Positions 13,092 to 23,745 of a stretch of DNA of 64,000 nt are shown piece after piece. Origin of the DNA: Physcomitrium patens (Eukaryota > Streptophyta > Bryopsida > Funariales > Funariaceae); NCBI RefSeq assembly GCF_000002425.4, contig NC_037256.1, forward strand, positions 9,235,949 to 9,299,948, in the 5' to 3' direction. Within the stretch, counting starts at the first letter, position 1; each line of letters begins with the position of its first letter. Made by a program: the position numbers and the translations under genes. Below the pieces are notes generated by a model. The model saw nothing but the letters and a program-made list of their open reading frames with translations, did no database searches and was not told the DNA's origin.

Positions 13092-14412
13092 TGTCATGAT
13101 ATAATACGACTATATAGTGAAACTATAATCAAAATTGAATTTCTAATTAATATCTAATTATCTTGATTCAATAATAATTCAAGGTATCTAAATATAGATT
13201 TTATAAAATTCTCTTAAGATATTTTTTATCTTAATAGTTAGTAGGTTGAAGGTTAGTTAGTAAATTTATCTTCTAGGTTGTAGAAACTCTTTTACTACCT
13301 TAGAAAGGCCATAAATTGATAAAATTAGATTAAAAGAGATAAATAATTAATACAATTGATACTAAGTTTAAATTGAGGGTAGGATTGGGCTAAAAATCCT
13401 TATGATAGATTAAATTGATATCCAAAAGTCGACCGTTTGTGAGACATGGTCAAAATTAGACCTTTGGCTACTAAATGACCGCCTAGGACAAAATAGGGTT
13501 TGATTTGAAGATCAAAGATTAGGATTTGAGATGTAGGTTGGAGCTTATTCCAAAGACATAAGGTTGGTTTTGAAAGGATTCGAAGGAAGAATTAGCAATT
13601 GTTATTGGAAGTCAAGGTTTGTATTGGCAACTTAGGATTTATGCAATAAAATTAGGGCTAGTATTTTCACCTAATTTGTAAAATTGATATCACATCTACA
13701 GTTCAAATTTTGATAATGCTTGGTTAATTAGGTGTTCTAAGTGTGTAAAATTTTGTAATAATCCAATGATGTAATTGAGAGATATCTAGGTTTTGATACA
13801 AGAACATATTAAAAGTTGGCAGTTTGAGGTTGGATAGGATTTTTGTGATATCTGGAGATTTAAAAGTCAAATCAAGGTGAAACTTGGCATGGTATTGAAG
13901 GACTTGAAGATCAAGCTGCATACTAATTTTGAATTGAAGTTAATAATTAGAGAAGGAGAAATCATTGTTGGAACTTTTGCTTCACCTTTTAAATTGGCAG
14001 TCGAGTGACATTAGTGTAATTTTTGGAGGTTTTCTCATAATTTGTAATTTGGATTGGAGTAAAAATTCTTACGCATGTAGAAGACTTATATTGACAATTG
14101 CAATCAATATTTTACATGAAGTGGATAGTGAGATTAGAAGTTACAGCTTGTCAAAGCTCACTGATTAGAATTGGGGCTTCGAGGAAAAATCTAAATTTCT
14201 TAAATATGAAAGTAACAAGATAATTGAGATTTATGTGTGATTGAAGCTACTAAGAAGAATATTTTTTAGCACTTTGGAATTAAAATTTGGATTATATTCT
14301 TCTCATATGGATGAAACTTATTAGGGTTTCTTGGATGTTTGTGAAACACTTCCTCACCTTCCACAACTAGGTGCCCGATGCATTTTCAAATAAGACAATG
14401 TGTAATACGATA
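13092..14412 (+). repeat. C-type solo LTR C1, inside B RNase H
   Basis: A 1.32-kb unit homologous along its length to 53474-54796. Its ends fit an LTR: TGTCATGATATAATACGAC at the left and TAATACGATA at the right (CGTAATATGACA in the sister copy), that is TGTCAT...ATGACA. It has no coding potential and separates the two halves of B RNase H. Called a solo LTR because of the TG...CA ends and lack of internal genes; a non-autonomous element is the alternative. Confidence 0.65.
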
Positions 14413-16190
14413 ATATGATTGAGAGTAATAAGCAATTTTACATACCACAAAGGTGTGGTAACACTATCTATTTAGAAAGCTAGTGGTTGTTTGGACTAAC
14501 CATCAACCCTTGTTATATATTTTGCATCTAAAAAATATGAAATTATGGCATCATTGTTGAAAAGAATAGTTGCAACTTTTTGATATCCAGCTTGAGTATA
14601 AACAAGGGCAACAATATATTGTGCCAGTTATCTTATTGTAGAGACCAAACTTGAAGGACAAATCGAGAGAGAAGACAAAAGTTGCTACCATTAATAATGT
14701 CTTTTCAGATCTAATCAAAGAGGCAAAATGGAAGGAAGCTATGCATTGGAATGCTTATTTCAAGATGGTTAGCAATCCGTTGAAGGTGGACGATATACAA
14801 TATTAGGATTATATTCTTAGTAATGATTTTTTCTATTTCAAAAAGTAAATTTATATACTCAGCAATACTAAATTCTAGATAGACATACTTTTGGAGGGAT
14901 ATGATATCCCAATATTTGGACATTTGAAACGAGAAAAGACTCTAGAACAGATCTCAAGGACATATTTTTGGGTAGATTTGGATTATAATGTTTGATCTTT
15001 TTATGCTCCTATAAGTCATGTCAATGTAATAAAGCATACAATGCAGTGTCTCATAGACTATTGCAGCCAATTTTGTTATCTATGGCACATTGAAAGCAAG
15101 TGACTCTGGATCTTATTATGTATTTGCTACAAACACCTCATAATCATATTGTGGTTGCTATTTTTGTGAATCGATTCTCAAAACAACTTCACTTGGCCGT
15201 AGTGTACTTAGATATTGTTGTCCTAATGCTTGCACAAGTCTTCTTTGATACCATCTTTTATTACCATGGTTTATCTCATGTCATCATTTGAGATTGGGAT
15301 CCACACTTCATAAGAAGGTTTTGACAAGGCTTGTTGAAGCCATTAGGCACACGACTTGCTATGTCTACAGTCTTCTATACTCTAATAGATGGACAAATAG
15401 AGCATTCAAATCGGACTTTGAAGGATATGTTGGGAGCATTTGTAGTGGTTCATGATAATGATTGGCATGAATACTTGACATCCTTGGAGTTTACTTACAA
15501 TGATAGTATTCAAACAAGTATTGATCATTCATCATTTTTTCTTAATATCGATCAACATTCAATTATGTGAGTAATCTTCTATCGTTCGATCAATACCAAT
15601 AATTTAATAATAGAGAAATTTATACAAGAGCTTAAAATAGACTTACAAGAGATACAGCACCACCTCTTTACTATATAGAATCAACATAAGCAATATGTAC
15701 ATAACCATTGGTAATGCAAGATCTTTCAAAAGGATGATCAAATATTACTTTCCAATCCTAACTTATAAATTGCTACATCAATCCAAATTCATAAACTAGC
15801 ACCTCAATAGCTTAGACTTTTTTATATTTTTGTAGTGATTTTTGATGTTTCATACTACCTCAAGCTTCCGCAACATATTTACGTCTATTTAGTCTTCTAT
15901 GTTTTATAACTAAAGAAATTTCATACTGAGCCAAAGCACTTTTTAGATCAACATGAACTACTACCACCACCAATTGTAATTGATGACCAATAAGAATATG
16001 GAATGGACAACATTTTGAAGCATCGCTACCTTTGTCATGGCAATGGACGTCAACAACTTCAGTATAAAGTTCTTTAAAAAGGTTATCCTATTTATGATGT
16101 AATATAGGAGCTTGTACAAAATCTCACTCATTACCAAGAGACAATTCAAAAATACCATCGAGAGCAAAATGAAGACATTCTGTATTAGTC
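14413..16190 (+). pseudogene. Chromovirus B RNase H end, integrase and chromodomain
   Basis: After C1 the frame resumes with decayed RNase H, then the integrase zinc region (LLEGYDIPIFGHL...QCNKAYNAVSH), the core (LDLIMYLLQT, VVAIFVNRFSKQLHLA, WDPHFIRRF, LGTRLAMSTVFYTLIDGQIEHSNRTL) with the final Glu retained but the SDRD block damaged, and a decayed chromodomain at about 15990-16120 (EYGMDNILKHRY...LQYKVL-KGYP). The best open pieces are 15100-15291 and 15331-15570. Chromodomains direct integration to particular chromatin in this family. Confidence 0.8.
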
Positions 16191-16198
16191 AAAAAGGA

Positions 16199-16710
16199 TT
16201 AACTATAATAGGGAATAGATAAGATAATTATATAGATAGTTAAAACCATAGAAGTTTTTAAAATTGAAATAATATTAGTAGACCAGGTAGAATCTATCGT
16301 AGAACATTTTAGAAAGAATTTAGGAAAATTATTTAGGTGAAGCCCACTATGGAACATTCTAAAAAGAAATTTAAGGTAGTTATTTAGATATGGCCTATCA
16401 TCTAGGAATATTTTAGAAAGTCTAGGGTGATAGGATAAGGTATAAATAGGACTAACCAAGGCCTTTTAGGACATGTGGTCAGGTATGGCTTTGGATCCTT
16501 TTTCTTAGTAAAAATTGGTTTTGCATCCTTCTGTTTAGATCTGTTTTATTTTATTTTGTTTCTATTTGCTCAGTTTTTTCTTTCATGTCATATTCTATTT
16601 TATTCCATTCAATTTTTTTTTATCTATTTTGTCCTATTTTGAGATAAAGTTTTATGTTACTATGGATTAGAAGGATCTTGGATTTTTTGAAATAATATGG
16701 TCATGTTTCA
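16199..16710 (+). repeat. Chromovirus B 3' LTR
   Basis: Homologous to the 5' LTR and ending GTCATGTTTCA, after which the interrupted family-A integrase resumes (MDFI). The two B LTRs differ by many substitutions, so B is older than E. Confidence 0.85.
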
Positions 16711-17220
16711 TATGGATTTTATTATGAATCTTTCAAGTTCAAGTTCATATGACTCTATATTTGTGATAGTAGATTGTTTATCCAAATATCACATTTTATA
16801 TCATATGCAAAATCTATTTCATATAAAAAAATAATTAAATTTTTTCTTAACAACATCTATTGCAACTATGGATTATCATTTTATCAAAAGATATCATATT
16901 AAATAGAAGAATATAATTTATATCAAGATTTTGGAAAATATTTTTTAAGATATTAAAATTAGATATAAAATTATTTTTTTTCTTTTTTCCTAAAATTGAT
17001 TGACAAACAAAATGGATGAATCAAGTTTTGAAGTAATATTTAAGGTGTACTATCAACTATCATCAAGATGATTAGATAACTATTTTTCCATTAAAAAAGT
17101 TTATATACAATTATTTTGTACACTCTTATATTCAACAAACACCTTTCTTTGCCAATTATGATTATTATCTATGACTTGATACTTTTAATTTTCTAAAAAT
17201 AGTGAATAAGTAGTAAAAAG
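16711..17220 (+). pseudogene. Family-A integrase, C-terminal part
   Basis: Continues the integrase of 9600-10078: MDFI, SYDSIFVIVDCLSK, IDKQNG (for DGQTE) and GVLSTIIKMI (for RCTINYQQDD). Many stops. The chromodomain segment seen in other copies is missing or unrecognisable before the third ORF. Confidence 0.7.
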
Positions 17221-17677
17221 ATGAAGAATCAATAAGCAATAAATTCTACTTAAAAGACATTATTTACTTATTGGATGAGACATTGCAATTATTATAGCCT
17301 TCAAGATAACGTAATCAATATAAAGGCCTTCAAAAATAACTTATTCTTCTTCAAATACATGACAAGATATAATGCATTTGATATCATGACTTTGGAAGAA
17401 GCACTCAATATTTGGTGATTTCATTGGAGGTAAAAACAACTCTTGATGGTATTACAAATGTTTTATTTGAAGAAAGTTACAAAGGCCTCAATAATGATCA
17501 AATGATAGGGTGTTCTTTTTACATTAGGATGAAACATTATCAATGGCTGAGAGGACCTATCAATTATCTTTAAAAAAAATAACAATCATAGTATATAGTA
17601 AATATAACTCATTGAATCTTAGACTTTATCAACATGTGATTACTGCTCCTTTTGAAAGTCTTCATTAGAAGGGGAGG
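17221..17677 (+). pseudogene. Third ORF of the split A copy
   Basis: Starts with ATG at 17221 (MKNQ, as in the copy at 56916). A clean block at about 17400-17550 includes QYLVISLEVKTTL, NVLFEESYKGLNNDQ and HYQWLRGPINYL. Several stops lie before and after. The same block is found in element E (18203-18550) and in three other A copies. Function unknown. It runs to the GGAGG where E inserted. Confidence 0.65.
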
Positions 17678-18152
17678 TGTCACGGACCAAAAAATACAAA
17701 CAAGAAATCTAAAGAAGAAGTTCAAGAAGAAATGACAAGAACTAGATTATCAGATGAGTACAAGAGCAACGCCAAGAGAATTGAGCTAGAGCTTCAAGAG
17801 ATGCGTTGTCGAGACTGAAGAACTCTTCAGCCTCGACTCCTATATATACTACTGGCCTATGGTTCTAAGGAAGCGCATCAAGAAGCTTCCCAAGAACTAT
17901 GAAGCTTCTCGAGCAACTACCCAAGAGCTAGGAAGCTTCTCAAGTAACTTCCTAGAATCTACTAGAATATTCTAAGAATCTTCTAGAGCCTTCTAAGGAA
18001 ATCTTTAGAGAATCTTCAGAGAATCTTTAGGGAATCTTTGAAGAATATTCCAAGAGAATATTCAAGGAATCTTTTGGAAGTTTCTAGAGACTTCTTTCTA
18101 GAAGGTTCTAGAAACTTGTCTCTAGAAAGGTCTAAGGACTATGTCCCTAACA
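17678..18152 (-). repeat. Element E 3' LTR
   Basis: I count only about four differences from 23746-24219 in roughly 475 bp (an A-run length change, AAAGAAG/AAACAAG, AAGGAAATC/AAGGGAATC and GTCCCT/GTCGCT). A TATA-like TATATATA on the minus strand lies at about 17840-17848, downstream of the heat-shock-element array. Confidence 0.95.
18096..18113 (-). promoter_or_regulatory. Perfect four-unit heat-shock element in E U3
   Basis: TTCtaGAAggTTCtaGAA is a perfect contiguous alternation of four HSE units; the identical site is at 24163-24180 in the other LTR. Many further GAAnnTTC dimers (GAATATTC, GAAGCTTC) lie between it and the TATA-like box about 250 bp downstream. Heat-shock-factor control is inferred from the motif. 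Confidence 0.6.
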
Positions 18153-18166
18153 TCACCTCCTCTTTT
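18153..18166 (-). other. Element E polypurine tract
   Basis: On the minus strand this is AAAAGAGGAGGTGA, directly before the TGTTAG start of the 3' LTR, the expected plus-strand primer site for reverse transcription. Confidence 0.8.
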
Positions 18167-18202
18167 AGCTTCGAGGTCTCCGAGAAGCAATGTTATCGTC
18201 AG

Positions 18203-18550
18203 TCAATACCAACGTAAGAAAATGAAGATCTGTCGCATAACCTCTGCTATGAACTCCAATTGTTGTTCACGAGGCAAGTGATTCAATGGTCCTTGAAGCC
18301 AACAGTAGTGGCCCACGCCTTCAACTTCTGACCAAGCATAAACCTTCGTGTCTTCATTGTGAAATTGTCCTGCAAACACTCCTTTTGGCTGACCATTGTA
18401 GGCAGGCTCGACCTCAAATACAATCACCAGCGATCTGTTGCTCGGAATCTTTCGATGTCGTCGTGGTGCAGGCGGTTCTTCATCTCGCGGTCGTCTTCGT
18501 GAGTTAGTTGCTTGAGATGACATGACAAGTGTAGTATCTTGGCTATCCAT
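18203..18550 (-). CDS. Third ORF of element E, unknown function
   Basis: An uninterrupted 115-codon frame (start ATG at 18548-18550, 146 bp after the end of pol, ending close to the polypurine tract). The N-terminal part is basic and Pro/Arg-rich (NSRRRPRDEEPPAPRRHRK). The rest is a compact domain with SLVIVFEVEP, a Trp-Ser pair and GHYCWLQGPLNHLPREQQLE. No signal peptide or membrane segment is visible. Homologous frames occupy the same place in four family-A copies, with the same spacing between the LVI and WL--P-N-L blocks. Not gag, dUTPase or a chromodomain as far as I can tell. It is the only gene of this element without a stop. Confidence 0.7.
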   Translation of the reverse strand: MDSQDTTLVMSSQATNSRRRPRDEEPPAPRRHRKIPSNRSLVIVFEVEPAYNGQPKGVFAGQFHNEDTKVYAWSEVEGVGHYCWLQGPLNHLPREQQLEFIAEVMRQIFIFLRWY

Positions 18551-18695
18551 ATTCAAAGGCTAAAACAATAAGAACAAACTTGGGCTACTAACAAAGTTCT
18601 ACGCTATCTTGGAGAGAATGACTACATCAACTATGGATTTTGGTGGTGCTCTCTCCTCTTTTCTATTTTCTGGATGAGTAAGCTTTAGTAAAAAG

Positions 18696-21600
18696 CTATC
18701 GTCGAACCAACTTGGGTTTCTCAGGATATCGTCGATGAAACTCCTGTATCTTTTGCGGCGCATTCGCAAGATTTTCGGCCGGCTCCCATGTTCGTTCATT
18801 AATATCGTAACCGCTCCAATGCACAAAGTATTCTAATTTATCCCATCTTTGTCGTGAATCCAGGACCTTTTCCACCTCGTATTCTTCGTGGTTCTCTATT
18901 TCTATGCTAGGTGGTGGACATTGTACTCTTCCAGGAAAAGACGATTTTCGATAAGGCTCCAACAAAGAAACATGAAAGACAGGATGTACCTTCATAGTAG
19001 CTGGTAACTCCAGACGATACGCTACAGGATTGATCTGCTTCTAGATAACAAATGGTCCCAATCTCCGATAGTCCAATTTGTCACATGGCCGCTTGGTCTT
19101 AATATTTCGTCGAAGCAGCCAAACTTTGTCTCCAATCGTGAATTTAGGTGCCTGATTCCGAAATTTGTCCGCGGACGCCTTGTAAGATTCTTGGGCAGTT
19201 TGCAATTGAAGCTTCAATGTAGTTTGAAGCTGCAAAAGCTCCTTCACCAATCCTTCAGCTGCCGGATTGTTAATCGTTGACGAACTCCATAAGTCAAGCT
19301 TCGGATGGTATCCATAATTGGAAAAGAATGGCGTTTGTTGAGTTGACGCATGAAGGGTGTTGTTATATGCAAACTCGGCTAGCGATAAATATGCGGCCCA
19401 ATCATCTTGTTGATAGTTGATGGTGCAACGTAAATATTGCTCTAAAACTTGATTCACCCGTTCTGTTTGGCCGTCCGTTTGAGGATGAAATGCCGAAGAA
19501 AGCTTGATATCTACCTTCAATATCTCAAAAAGAGATTTCCAAAACTTTGACACAAACTGGGTTCCTCGATCCGATACGATATCATCTGGTAGACCATGAT
19601 ATCGATACACATTATCAAGAAAGAGTCTTGTTGTGTCTTGGCTTGACAATGTCTTCTTGCAAGGGACAAAATGTGCCATCTTTGTAAGCCGGTCTACGAC
19701 AACAAAAATACTGTCAAATGAATTCGATGGTGGTAGATCCGTAATAAAGTCCATGGAAACCGAAGACCATGGTCGGCACGGAATAGGTAATGGCTGTAGA
19801 AGTCCATAAGGCCGATGTCGAGGGTTTTTGGATCTTGAACAAATGTCACAAGATACAACAAAATCTTTCACATCCTTCCACATTTGAGGCCACCAAAAGT
19901 CGCGGGAAATAAGTTCCAAGGTCTTATTGAATCCAAAATGTCCCGCAGCTGGAAAGTCATGACGAGATTGAAGAACTCGGAGTCGTGTTGGCCCTTTTGG
20001 GATATACAACCGCTCTTCGAAATATACTAGATCTCCTTCCATCTTGAATTTATCATCACTAGCATGTTGCTTGATATCAACGGCTAGAGAATCTTCAATG
20101 GTTGCGGCCCGTATCTGGTCGAGGAAGTCAGCATCAATTGGTACAATAGCTGCGTTGAGCCAAAATTTCTCTGGCTTCAACAATGTCGTGCACTTTTGAT
20201 CAAATGCTGCATCTTCAGCCTTTGGCACGAGATATGATCTCCTTGATAATGCATCGGACAACCCTTGTTGCTTCCCAGGCCGATAAGTAATAACAAAGTC
20301 GAACCTGGATAGCGACACACTCCACCGAGCTTGACGTCGATTCAAAACCCGAGCCGACATAAAATACTCCAAATTCTTGTGATCTGTATATACGGTCATT
20401 GGATGTGTAGTTCCTTCGAGAAAGTGGCGCCACTCTTGGAAAGAATCTACTATAGCAAGGAGTTTCTTATCGTGGATCTCATAGTTGATCTCAGCAGCAG
20501 AGAATTTTCGAGAATAGAACGCAACTGGATGGAGCTTCTCATCTACGCCCATCTGTGAAAGTACAACTCCCAAAGCAAAATCCGAAGCATCTGTCTCCAA
20601 ATAAAAGGCCTTTGTAAAGTCCGGATGTACCAAGATTGCAGCTGTAGTAAATACCATCTTCAAATCTTGAAATGCTTTTTCTGCGATAGGTTCCCATTCG
20701 AGCTTGTCCTTGCACGTTAACCGAGTGAGCGGGGTAGCAACTTGAGAATAATTCTTGATGAAGATCCGATACTAGTTAGCAAATCCAAGAAAACATTGTA
20801 CGTCCCTAACCGTCTTCGGAACTTCCTAAGACATGATTGCTTCTACCTTCTTTGGATCCATCTTCAAGCCTTCCGTAGTCGCGATGAATCCCAAAAACTC
20901 CATCTCAGTTTGGTGAAATAAGCACTTCTCCAATTTGGCATAGAGTCCTCGCTCCCATAGTTTTTTGAGTACCATACGAACGTGCTTCTCATGTTCTTCC
21001 TCGTTCTTAGAAAATATCAAAATATCATCTAGATAGATGACAACAAAATCGTCTAGATGCTCTCGAAAGATGTCATTCATCATGTGTTGAAAGACCACTG
21101 GAGCATTAGTAAGACCAAATGGCATGACATTGTATTCAAAATGGCCATACCTTGTTCGGAAAGCTGTCTTCCATTCATCTCCTTCCTTGATTCGCACAAG
21201 GTTGTAAGCTCCCCTTAGGTCAATCTTTGTAAAGATCCTTGCACGCTCAAGTTGTTCTAGAAGACCAGAGATCAAAGGCAGTGGGTAGCGATTCTTTTTT
21301 GTCACCTTGTTGAGACCTCGATAGTCCACGCACATCCGTAGTGAGCCATCCTTCTTCTTCACAAATAAGATTGGTGCCCCAGTTGGCGACTTCGAATGAC
21401 GGATGAAGTTCTTGGCTAGATTCTCGTCAATGTACTTCCGCAACTCAGTCAACTCCGTCTGCGACAAATTTTAGATTGGTCCAAAAGGTGGTTGTGCTCC
21501 TTCTTGCAATTCAATGGCACAGTCATAGGGTCGATGCTCTGGCAGCATATCAGCATTCTTCTTTTCAAAGACATCTTTGAATTCTTCATACTGCTTTGGA

Positions 21601-22256
21601 ATAACTAAAGTCGGAGTTACATCTTCTCGAGTCGGAGTTGCGAAGATGACAAGAGGTGTATTTTGCTTGGCTTCCTTCATAAAAGTCCTTGCACCTATAA
21701 ACAAGGATTTGTTTCTAGACATTTTCTTGGCAGATTCCACCTTCAAGGAGTTTGTTGGAAATGTCACTTTTCGCAACTTCCAATCTATCAATGGATTATA
21801 TCTATCAAGCCAAGATAGTCCCAAAATGATAGGACATGAAGGGGTCTTGATAACATTAAACACAATATTACTCTCATGGTTTTCAAGACGTACCTTCAAT
21901 GGTTTAGTTTCATAGATAACATTGCCCGAAGACAATGGTCGTCCGTCTATGACTTCTACATGGACAGGCTTAAGTTTCTTTACAAGAGAAATATTGTGAA
22001 GCTTGGCAAACTCTTCATCTATAAAGCAAGCGGATGCACCCGAGTCTAATAAAGCATCGACTTGTAGTTCTTGAATATCCAGATGTAAAGGTACTATAAA
22101 ACAATCTGAAGGTTGAGCTGAGAGAAAGGGACCTTGATTAATTTTGGATGTTGAGATGTCCAGCCGCACGGTCCCTATTGTGGCTGGGCGTCCTTGTTTT
22201 CCTGCATGCTTGTACTCCTGAGTCTTGTTGTTTGAGGCTTCTGTTTCTTCCGACAA
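18696..22256 (-). pseudogene. Element E pol (PR-RT-RH-INT-chromodomain)
   Basis: Protease has ALLDSGASACFID; RT has [16 protein letters not shown] and the catalytic [12 protein letters not shown]; RNase H has ETDASDFALG, EIHDKKLLAI and VYTDHKNLEYF; integrase has an HHCC zinc region (DICSRSK) and a complete DD-E set (MDFITD, VSDRGTQF, QTDGQTERVN); the chromodomain reads EVEKVLDSRQRW...VHWSGYDINERTWEPAENL. Stops interrupt it at 21471, 20826, 20772 and 19041. The segments between them are otherwise intact, the longest being 540 codons (19041-20663). It lies in the -1 frame relative to gag. Confidence 0.9.
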
Positions 22257-23224
22257 TCTACAGCTTTATGGCCCACTTCTCCGCAATATAAACACAAGTT
22301 TTGTTCAAACCGTCGCTTCCTTTCCTCAGCTGTGAGGGGTTTGAAACGTACCGCATCAATTTGCATGGGTTCAGGATCTGTGGAGTGATTCTCTGGACCT
22401 TTTGAAAATGTAGCAAATGCTCCATCATTTCTCCAGCCTGATCATCTTTCTTGTCGTAATTCAAAGAGGCGGTTGTCACAAATAATTGCTTGAGATATAA
22501 GTTCTTATAAAGTATCCGCCTTAGGCATGGTGATCAATAAGTTCTTGACATCATCTCTCAGTCCATATTGAAATCGTGTCATGAACGCCTTATCATTCCA
22601 ATCAAGATCACATGTAAGCTGTTGAAATTCTGCAGCATAGATTGCAGCAGAACGTGATCCTTGTCGCAGATTTTGTATCTTTCTTTCAGCCACTCTTTCT
22701 CGATCGCTATCTCCAAACGCAGCAGTAAGTCTCTCTATGAAAGCCTCTAGGTCATACAATATTGGAGAATCCTTCTCCAATAGTGGAGCAAGCCAAGAGC
22801 GAGCATTTCCTGATAGAAGAGTACCTATGAAAGCAACCTAGGTAAATCCATTCGGATAACGAGAAGGGTATAGGCGTAGGTAAAGTCGTACTTGTTGCAC
22901 AAAACCTCGAAAGTTGGCTCTTGTTCCGTCAAACTTGTCTGACATACTTGCTTTTGGTTCTTTCATATTAATCCTTGAAGTATCTATAAGGGTCGTATGT
23001 GACACATGTCTTGCTTCTCTCAGTCGAATAATCTCTTGTTGTAGGCTATGAATTTCACGTCTAGCTTCTTCGGTCACTAGATCAATTTGAGGTTCTTTAC
23101 TTGGATTGCGAAGAAATACAATCTTTTTTCATACACTATTCATAAGAGCTTGAAGATCTGCAAGAGTTGCCACTCTATTGTCTACTTGTGGAGATGCACT
23201 GTCTATGACCTCGTCTACTTCCAT
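22175..23224 (-). pseudogene. Element E gag
   Basis: Starts at ATG 23222-23224 (MEVDEVIDSASPQ). In-frame stops are at 23129, 22838, 22505 and 22442, each a single changed codon with sequence open on both sides. The capsid-like region contains KFDGTRANFRGFVQQV, WLAPLLEKDSPIL and AIYAAEFQQLTCDLDW; the nucleocapsid has a standard CCHC knuckle ([14 protein letters not shown]). Gag ends at TAG 22175 and overlaps pol, which is in the -1 frame. Confidence 0.85.
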
Positions 23225-23745
23225 ATTTAGAGAATAGATGGATTAAAATTTTGAGAGAAGAAGAAATTGCTAAGTCTCTTGGAAAAAATTATAGCACTAC
23301 CTGTCACTAAAACCTACTCGGAGAAGAGAAAAGAAAAAAACACTAAACGATTTCAGTTTTAGAGGAGGGTAATCCGCAACCTCTAAAAATGCCTCAATGC
23401 TTTCGAGAAGAGGGGTAATCCGCACTCTATCAAGAAGGCAAAGCTCTGAAATCGATGTTAACAGTCTTTTCTACTAGCTATGCTAAACAAAAAGAAGGAA
23501 TTAATATCAGTCCAAGAGAGGGTAATCCGCAACCCTTAGAATGCTCAAGTATCTCCAAGGAAAGGGGTAGTCCACTCTCTGCCTCAAAGAACTAAGCTCT
23601 GATATTGTGATTGAGAAAATATCAGTTTAGAGGAAGGTAATCCGCAACCCCTAAAGCGCTAGAATACCTTCAAGAAGAGGGGTAATCCGCTCTCAAACAA
23701 GAAGGATTCAGCTCTGATATTAAGATAAAGGCAGTCTCGACAAAC
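23225..23745 (-). repeat. Element E leader with three tandem repeats
   Basis: About 105-bp units are repeated three times, each with a GGATTAC-type pair (TAATCCGC on the plus strand) and an AGCTCTGATATT-like block (at about 23441, 23594 and 23709). On the minus strand that block reads ATATCAGAGCT, the core of a tRNA-iMet primer site. The copy nearest the 5' LTR is still about 24 nt from the LTR end. The family-A leader at 61023-61130 contains one copy of the same module. Confidence 0.75.

Larger units (their letters stand above)
10079..16710 (+). mobile_element. Ty3/gypsy chromovirus B, nested in family A
   Basis: The LTR pair (10079-10591 and about 16199-16710) flanks gag, protease, RT, RNase H, integrase and a decayed chromodomain in Ty3/gypsy order. 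A tRNA-iMet-like primer site (TTAGTATCAAAGC) follows the 5' LTR directly. Its protein sequence differs clearly from families A and E, so it is a separate chromovirus lineage. It is interrupted in the RNase H region by C1. Stops are common in every domain. No clean 5-bp target duplication is visible. Confidence 0.85.

Noticed and set aside
13092..14412. C1/C2 as a host gene family or DNA transposon
   Set aside because: No coding frame, and the ends fit TG...CA LTR termini better than long terminal inverted repeats; the direct TAATACGA/GTAATATGA motifs at both ends are part of the unit.
23357..23725. Tandem leader repeats of E as a CRISPR-like array
   Set aside because: Adjacent units of about 105 bp in a retrotransposon leader in plant nuclear DNA, with no spacers and no cas genes.
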